Of a stretch of DNA of 10,034 nucleotides, positions 6,235 to 10,034 are shown in pieces. The stretch covers positions 1 through 10,034 of the forward strand of contig CAZTIR010000052.1 in NCBI GenBank assembly GCA_964613695.1, read 5' to 3'. Below the pieces are notes generated by a model. The model saw only the letters and a program-made list of their open reading frames with translations. It was not told the DNA's origin and searched no databases. The position numbers were made by a program, and so were the translations under genes. Each line of letters opens with the position of its first letter. Positions within the stretch are counted from its first letter, which is position 1. This stretch comes from Pyrolobus sp964613695 (GTDB taxonomy: Archaea > Thermoproteota > Thermoprotei_A > Sulfolobales > Pyrodictiaceae).

Positions 6235-7493
6235 GGCGCCTCGCCCGAAGCCATATAGTTCTTTATCATCTCGAGTATCATGCTCTCTAGCATGTCGAGG
6301 GGTGCGGCGGACAAGCCTATCAGGGTGGTCCTTCCCCTAACGCCTCTGGAGGAGAGCTTAGCATCGATTATACCCTTGAGCTTCATGTCGCGGATGTACT
6401 CGTAGACCTGGGTATGTCCCCTCGGCTTTACTCCAAGTTCCTCGCATAACGCCCTATACTCTTGCTCGACCTCGCCCATCTTGGCGTAGGGCTCCGTCTC
6501 CTTAGACTTTAATACCCTGATTATCGCGAGGAGGAGTAGGAGTTGGTGGAAGTTGAGGCTCCCCTCGCGTATAATATCCTGTATCCTCACCGTATGGGGG
6601 TTGACGAGGGCGTGAGCCTTTCTAACGTGCTCGAGTGTTATCCTGCCGGCCCCCTCCCTATCGGCGAACTCGCCTGCCAGTGTGAGTATCTGTAGGGCTT
6701 GCCTAGCGTTACCCTCGCCGTAGCCATCCACCCCTGTAAGCTCGGCTATGTACTTAAGCACCTCGTCGCTCACGGTGCCCGGGTTGAGGGCTAGCTCTGC
6801 CCTATACCTCAATATATCATATAGTTGTTTAACCGTGTAGGGGTCCAGCCTGATGACATTCTTCATTATATAGTTTAGTGTCGTGGCGTTGAGGAGGTTT
6901 GTCGCGTGGCTCAGCTCTCTTAGTATGAAGATGTAGTGGATTCGGCGCTTGTACTGCGGGTACTCGTCATAGACGCGCACGAGGAAGTATACGGCGTCAT
7001 TGCCGCCAGTCTCTATGAAGTAGTCGAACTCGTCAAGGATTATTATAGTGTGCTCGTCGTTCTCCTCGAGCTTCTCGAGTATCATTTCGAATATCTCGCT
7101 CGTAGAGTATCCTCTTAGGGGCACCGCCAGCCCTAGCTGAGCGGCTATATTCTTGACTACAGCGTGCAAGGTCCTGATGGTATGACAGTTGATATAAACC
7201 ATCTTTATTGTTATGCCCTTCTTAGCCGCCACCGTTATGAAGTCCTTCACGAACCTCCTGGCAGTAACACTCTTACCGACGCCAATATTGCCCACGATGA
7301 GCGCTCGGTGGGATACGCTTCCCGGATCGGTTATAAGGCTTCTGAAGTGGAGCGCTAGCTGCTTCAACTGCTCCTCCCTATGGGGTAGCTTGGGGGGATC
7401 ATAATCGGGGTCCAGCTTCTCCTTGCTCTTGAACACGCTTGGTCTCTCGAGCACGGACTCTATGAGATCTTCGACATCCTTATCCAGCGACAT
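6231..7493 (-). CDS. cdc6: Orc1/Cdc6 replication initiator
   Basis: Orc1/Cdc6 is the archaeal origin-binding AAA+ ATPase that loads the MCM helicase. The ATG at 7493 gives 420 residues, normal for the family. The AAA+ part shows PKLPHREEQL, the typical N-terminal entry (34-43), Walker A GNIGVGKS (68-75), Walker B IIILDEFD (150-157), and a sensor-2 region GNARQALQIL with R264. The C-terminal winged helix covers about 312-400, with the helix pair before TQVYEYIRDM and a basic wing SSRGVRGRT (381-389) for DNA contact. Both catalytic motifs are intact. Crenarchaea usually have two or three paralogues; which one this is cannot be settled by eye. The gene follows the THUMP gene after 71 bases and overlaps the winged-helix gene at TTGA. 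I looked for origin recognition boxes (TCCANNGGAAAC-like, with a G run) nearby and found none, so no origin is claimed. Confidence 0.95.
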   Translation of the reverse strand: MSLDKDVEDLIESVLERPSVFKSKEKLDPDYDPPKLPHREEQLKQLALHFRSLITDPGSVSHRALIVGNIGVGKSVTARRFVKDFITVAAKKGITIKMVYINCHTIRTLHAVVKNIAAQLGLAVPLRGYSTSEIFEMILEKLEENDEHTIIILDEFDYFIETGGNDAVYFLVRVYDEYPQYKRRIHYIFILRELSHATNLLNATTLNYIMKNVIRLDPYTVKQLYDILRYRAELALNPGTVSDEVLKYIAELTGVDGYGEGNARQALQILTLAGEFADREGAGRITLEHVRKAHALVNPHTVRIQDIIREGSLNFHQLLLLLAIIRVLKSKETEPYAKMGEVEQEYRALCEELGVKPRGHTQVYEYIRDMKLKGIIDAKLSSRGVRGRTTLIGLSAAPLDMLESMILEMIKNYMASGEAP

Positions 7494-7543
7494 ACTTTCG
7501 CCCTACCCCTGCCCCCGAGTGCAGTATTGGGCCGCGAGTATCC

Positions 7544-7553
7544 CTACTAGTAG
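7544..7553. repeat. 10-base palindrome upstream of cdc6
   Basis: CTACTAGTAG is a perfect palindrome in the 71-base gap between the THUMP gene and cdc6. It is loosely framed by CGCGA (7533-7537) and TCGCG (7556-7560), though the outer arms are off-centre by two bases. It could be an operator, for example for the winged-helix protein of the same operon, but a short palindrome can arise by chance. The rest of this gap shows no clear TATA box. Confidence 0.3.
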
Positions 7554-7564
7554 ATTCGCGTATT

Positions 7565-8140
7565 CTAACAGGTAAAAGAGGCGCATAGGCTGGTAATACG
7601 GGGGCTCTCCCACCAGCTTCCAACCCTATCGCATCCCGGAGGCAGTATTGCAACGCCGCACGCGACTCCAGGTATGCACTCCACGAGTATCGATACCCTC
7701 GCCTCTCTCCTAGAGACCCTGATACCCTTCGCGCGCAAAGTGTCGATGATAACACGTTGCACGTGCTTGGAGGCCCTACTAGAGCCTCTCACACGAGCCT
7801 CGACGCTAACCACCACTCCTCTCAAACACTTCTCGTATATGCGGGAGAAGAGTATCGAGACGACCCACTCGGGGCTAGCGAGGGGGATGTGGGCCATAAG
7901 CGGTACGATCCTTGAAGCGTAGGCGGGGGGCCAGTGGAGAAGCCTACGGAATAACAACAACGGCTCCAGCCTAGAATAGACCACGAGAGTGTCGGGTAGC
8001 GCGCGGTGCACGACGATGCCGGGATCGAGCTCGTATAGTATGTCGCCTATCTCCTCTTCAAGCCGCTGTCCCTTCCCCCTCTCCCCCGTTGCTATCAGAG
8101 CTGCTGGTCTCCCCTCCCTCAACCACTCTAGCCTTAGCAT
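7565..8140 (-). CDS. Tan1-like THUMP-domain RNA-binding protein
   Basis: The protein resembles archaeal homologues of eukaryotic Tan1 (group COG1818), which helps Kre33/Nat10 acetylate tRNA cytidine; the archaeal role is inferred. An N-terminal region with ALIATGERGKG and a helix EEEIGDILYEL is followed by a strand pair ending in LVVYSRLEP and LLHWPP. A THUMP-type region comes next (about residues 85-167 from this start): IPL, then VVVSVEARVRGSSRASKHV, a helix (VIIDTLRAKG) and the strand end VSILVECIPGVACGVAI. The match is by overall pattern, so moderate. The ATG at 8140 (191 residues) puts the start just before the conserved domain; a longer frame from TTG at 8209 would overlap nth by 152 bases and mostly read the iron-sulfur region antiphase. 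TTG at 8122 is another option. Five cysteines lie in the second half. The C-terminal 20 residues (SWWESPRITSLCASFTC) match nothing I know. Confidence 0.65.
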   Translation of the reverse strand: MLRLEWLREGRPAALIATGERGKGQRLEEEIGDILYELDPGIVVHRALPDTLVVYSRLEPLLLFRRLLHWPPAYASRIVPLMAHIPLASPEWVVSILFSRIYEKCLRGVVVSVEARVRGSSRASKHVQRVIIDTLRAKGIRVSRREARVSILVECIPGVACGVAILPPGCDRVGSWWESPRITSLCASFTC

Positions 8141-8795
8141 AAGGGCAGCAATCCCGTAGAGGGCACTCACCGCATCTAGGATTTCTAGCCTTACAGTAAT
8201 ACCTGCCAAGCTGTATTAGGAGCATATGGGCCTCCATCCTCTGCTCTGGGGGGAAGAAGCGCTCACCCCACCTCCTCTTCTCCTCGTAGCCGCCCTTCAC
8301 ACCCCACCTCTCCAAAATCCTCGAGATATGCGTGTCAACCGGGAAGAGCGGAAAACCACAGTAGTGCATGAGGGCCACGTCAACAGTCTTAGGGCCAATA
8401 CCCTTAACGCTCATGAGGAGCTTACGCGCATCCTCAACACCCATCCTACATATCTCCTCTTCGAGCCGAGGATGCTCCAGGAAGAAGCGGGCAAGCTCCA
8501 GCAGCGTCTCTAGACGCCTCCTGTGCATACCAGCCGGCTTAATCGCCTCTAGTATCTCTTCTCGCGGCGCCGACAAGAGCTTCTCCGGCGTAACCTCTCC
8601 AAGCTTCTCCACGAGCGCGTTGAAAGCGCGTATAGCGTTGCGATCGTTGGTATTCTGGCTAAGCACTATGCCCACGAGCAGCGTGAAGAGAGAGCCATGC
8701 TTCTTAGCCTCGAGCGCGACAAAATCGCGGGGCGTGGGCGGGGGTAGTGAGCGTTTCAAACGCTCGTAGACTGTCCTCCCGTCGCAGAGGCTCAT
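8058..8795 (-). CDS. nth: Endonuclease III-like DNA glycosylase (Nth family)
   Basis: Nth is a base-excision repair glycosylase/AP lyase that removes oxidised pyrimidines. The helix-hairpin-helix SVKGIGPKT carries the catalytic Lys K136, and the VDTHISRI block carries D154, 18 residues later as in E. coli Nth. An early helix, VLSQNTNDRNA, fits the usual LSxQ segment. The iron-sulfur loop is intact: C201-x6-C208-x2-C211-x5-C217, with an extra C216 beside the last ligand. All features of an active bifunctional enzyme are present. After C217 a 28-residue tail rich in Gly, Ser and Glu runs to the stop; this tail is encoded by the same bases as the start of the THUMP gene and is probably not under its own constraint. 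The ATG at 8795 lies 22 bases after the enolase stop, with AGGGTC about eight bases before it. Related family members such as MutY-like or Ogg-type enzymes are less likely given the motif set. Confidence 0.93.
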   Translation of the reverse strand: MSLCDGRTVYERLKRSLPPPTPRDFVALEAKKHGSLFTLLVGIVLSQNTNDRNAIRAFNALVEKLGEVTPEKLLSAPREEILEAIKPAGMHRRRLETLLELARFFLEHPRLEEEICRMGVEDARKLLMSVKGIGPKTVDVALMHYCGFPLFPVDTHISRILERWGVKGGYEEKRRWGERFFPPEQRMEAHMLLIQLGRYYCKARNPRCGECPLRDCCPYAKARVVEGGETSSSDSNGGEGEGTAA

Positions 8796-8817
8796 AACAC
8801 GGACCCTGGCGAGTTGT

Positions 8818-10034
8818 CTAGGGGAGTAGTGGAGGGAATCGTATAGGTTCTCCCGGTTTCACCGCCTGAACCCCTGGATAGTATGCCTCCTCTCCAAGCT
8901 CCTCCTCTATCCTCAACAACTCGTTGTACTTTGCAGTCCTCTCGCCGCGTGCAGGTGCCCCAGTCTTGATCAAGCCTGTTGCTAGTCCAACGGCAAGGTG
9001 GGCTATTGTCGTGTCCTCCGTCTCACCGCTGCGGTGACTTATTATAGCCTTCATTCCTGCACGATGAGCCATTGTCACAACTTCGAGTGCCTCGGTTAGC
9101 GTGCCAACCTGGTTTACCTTAACGAGGACAGCAGTAGACGCCCCCCTGCGTATACCCTCAGCCAGCCTCTCGGGATTCGTGGTGTAGAGGTCGTCGCCGA
9201 CTACGAGCACACCCCTCTTGCTAGCCTCTCTTGTGAACTCCGCAAACCCCTCGAAATCCTCCTCGTAGAGCGGATCCTCTACGCTAGCAATCGGGTACTC
9301 GTCAATAAGTTTAATAAGATACTCTATCATCCCGCTCCTGTCGAGCTCCTTCCCGTCGACTATGTAGCGTTTCTTACCCTCATCGTACACCTGGGAGGCG
9401 GCTACATCAAGAGCAAAGACTATATCTACTCCAGGCTCGTAGCCCGCCCTCTTCACGGCCTCCACGAGAGCATCCAAAGCCTCCCTATTCTCCCTCATAG
9501 GCGGCGCGTAGCCACCCTCATCGCCCACGTTGACGGCCATCTTCCCATACTTGTCTACTAGCACCCTCTTAAGCTCCTTGTAGATCTCTACAGCCATGCG
9601 CATAGCCTCTCTAAAGCTCGTGGCGCCCACAGGCAGTATCATAAACTCTTGGAAACTAAGCTCGTTGCCAGCGTGGGCACCACCATTGATAATGTTGAGC
9701 ATGGGTACCGGCAGCACGTAGGCCCTGGGGCCGCCTATGTACCGGTAGAGGGGGAGCCCCGCGGTAGCTGCCGCGGCCTTCGCCACAGCGAGAGAGGTGG
9801 CAACGATAGCGTTGCCTCCGAGCACGCGCTTCTCCCTAGTACCATCGAGCTTCACGAGTACGGAGTCAACCTCCCTCTGCATCCTAGAGTCTAGGCCTAT
9901 GAGGGCGGGTGCAATGATACTATTCACTATCCTAACGGCCCTCTCGACACCCTTACCATTCCACTCTTTCCCACCATCACGCAGCTCTACAGCCTCGTGC
10001 CTACCCCTGCTTGCACCCGCGGGTGCAGCAGCCC
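8818..10034 (-). CDS. eno: Enolase, 5' end cut off by window edge
   Basis: Enolase interconverts 2-phosphoglycerate and phosphoenolpyruvate in glycolysis and gluconeogenesis. The minus-strand frame is open to base 10034 and reads PAGASRG (bases 10003-10023) followed by HEAVELRDGG and GKGVERAV, which are typical enolase N-terminal sequences. The GTG at 9927 is thus an internal Val codon and not the start. Around 30-40 N-terminal residues lie beyond the window. Further conserved blocks are LGGNAI, NGGAHAGNELSFQEFM, DEGGYAP, ALDVAAS, SVEDPL with an acidic stretch after it, VGDDLYTTNP, LVKVNQVGTL (catalytic Lys at 9118-9120), SHRSGETED and KTGAPARGERTAKYNELLRI. Metal ligands Asp/Glu/Asp and the active-site lysines all appear present, so the enzyme should be functional. 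It heads the visible minus-strand gene run, 22 bases ahead of nth; its promoter lies outside the window. Confidence 0.97.
   Translation of the reverse strand, partial: AAAPAGASRGRHEAVELRDGGKEWNGKGVERAVRIVNSIIAPALIGLDSRMQREVDSVLVKLDGTREKRVLGGNAIVATSLAVAKAAAATAGLPLYRYIGGPRAYVLPVPMLNIINGGAHAGNELSFQEFMILPVGATSFREAMRMAVEIYKELKRVLVDKYGKMAVNVGDEGGYAPPMRENREALDALVEAVKRAGYEPGVDIVFALDVAASQVYDEGKKRYIVDGKELDRSGMIEYLIKLIDEYPIASVEDPLYEEDFEGFAEFTREASKRGVLVVGDDLYTTNPERLAEGIRRGASTAVLVKVNQVGTLTEALEVVTMAHRAGMKAIISHRSGETEDTTIAHLAVGLATGLIKTGAPARGERTAKYNELLRIEEELGEEAYYPGVQAVKPGEPIRFPPLLP

Noticed and set aside
6231..7564. Replication origin beside cdc6
   Set aside because: Archaeal origins often lie next to cdc6, but I found no repeated origin recognition boxes and no AT-rich unwinding region; the gap is only 71 bases and GC-rich.
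7480..7755. Arg-rich 91-residue minus-strand reading frame
   Set aside because: It overlaps the THUMP gene in another frame and resembles nothing; a chance open frame in GC-rich DNA.
8141..8209. Longer THUMP protein starting at TTG 8209
   Set aside because: It would overlap the essential iron-sulfur part of nth by 152 bases, and the added residues precede the recognisable domain.
8368..8769. 133-residue plus-strand reading frame inside nth
   Set aside because: It is antisense to conserved nth motifs and Ser/Arg-rich, with no sign of a domain.
9650..9662. TTGGAAACTAAG, resembling part of an origin recognition box
   Set aside because: It is a single partial match inside the conserved enolase coding sequence, without the dyad or the G run.
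9925..9927. GTG as the enolase start
   Set aside because: The upstream in-frame sequence is clearly enolase (PAGASRG, ELRDGG, GKGV), so this is an internal codon and the gene runs off the window.

Overview
The window is densely packed archaeal DNA, most likely from a hyperthermophilic crenarchaeon (Desulfurococcales/Pyrodictiaceae-like; the exact genus is inference). Evidence is the NurA-HerA pair, an Orc1/Cdc6 initiator, the Brix/Imp4-like and KEOPS Pcc1 pair, a Tan1-like THUMP protein, frequent TTG/GTG starts, very short intergenic gaps and proteins rich in Arg, Glu, Leu and Val. I found no mobile element, CRISPR array, rRNA or tRNA, and no gene-free stretch longer than about 90 bases.

Layout. 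(1) Bases 1-4118, plus strand: nurA (5' end cut by the window edge), herA and an FkbM-type methyltransferase, each overlapping the next. NurA and HerA form a nuclease/translocase machine for DNA end resection. This HerA carries an extra C-terminal part of about 140 residues ending in a SWIM-type zinc finger (CxC-x11-CxH), the most unusual item here. (2) Bases 4124-5069, minus strand: a Brix-domain ribosome-biogenesis protein followed by Pcc1 of the tRNA t6A complex KEOPS. (3) Bases 5155-5532, plus strand: a small protein of unknown function, divergent from Brix across an 85-base gap with one AT-rich promoter-like box. (4) Bases 5529-10034, minus strand, a probable run of co-transcribed genes read from right to left: enolase (5' end cut by the window edge), an endonuclease III-like DNA glycosylase, a Tan1-like THUMP protein, Orc1/Cdc6, a small winged-helix protein and MoaC.

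Themes. DNA maintenance (NurA, HerA, Nth, Cdc6) alternates with RNA modification and ribosome assembly (Brix, Pcc1, THUMP) and with metabolism (enolase, molybdenum cofactor). Points worth checking are the HerA-SWIM fusion, the TTGA-overlapped Cdc6/winged-helix pair, the 83-base nth/THUMP overlap, the unknown 125-residue protein, and a convergent junction where two stop codons share the four bases TTAA.
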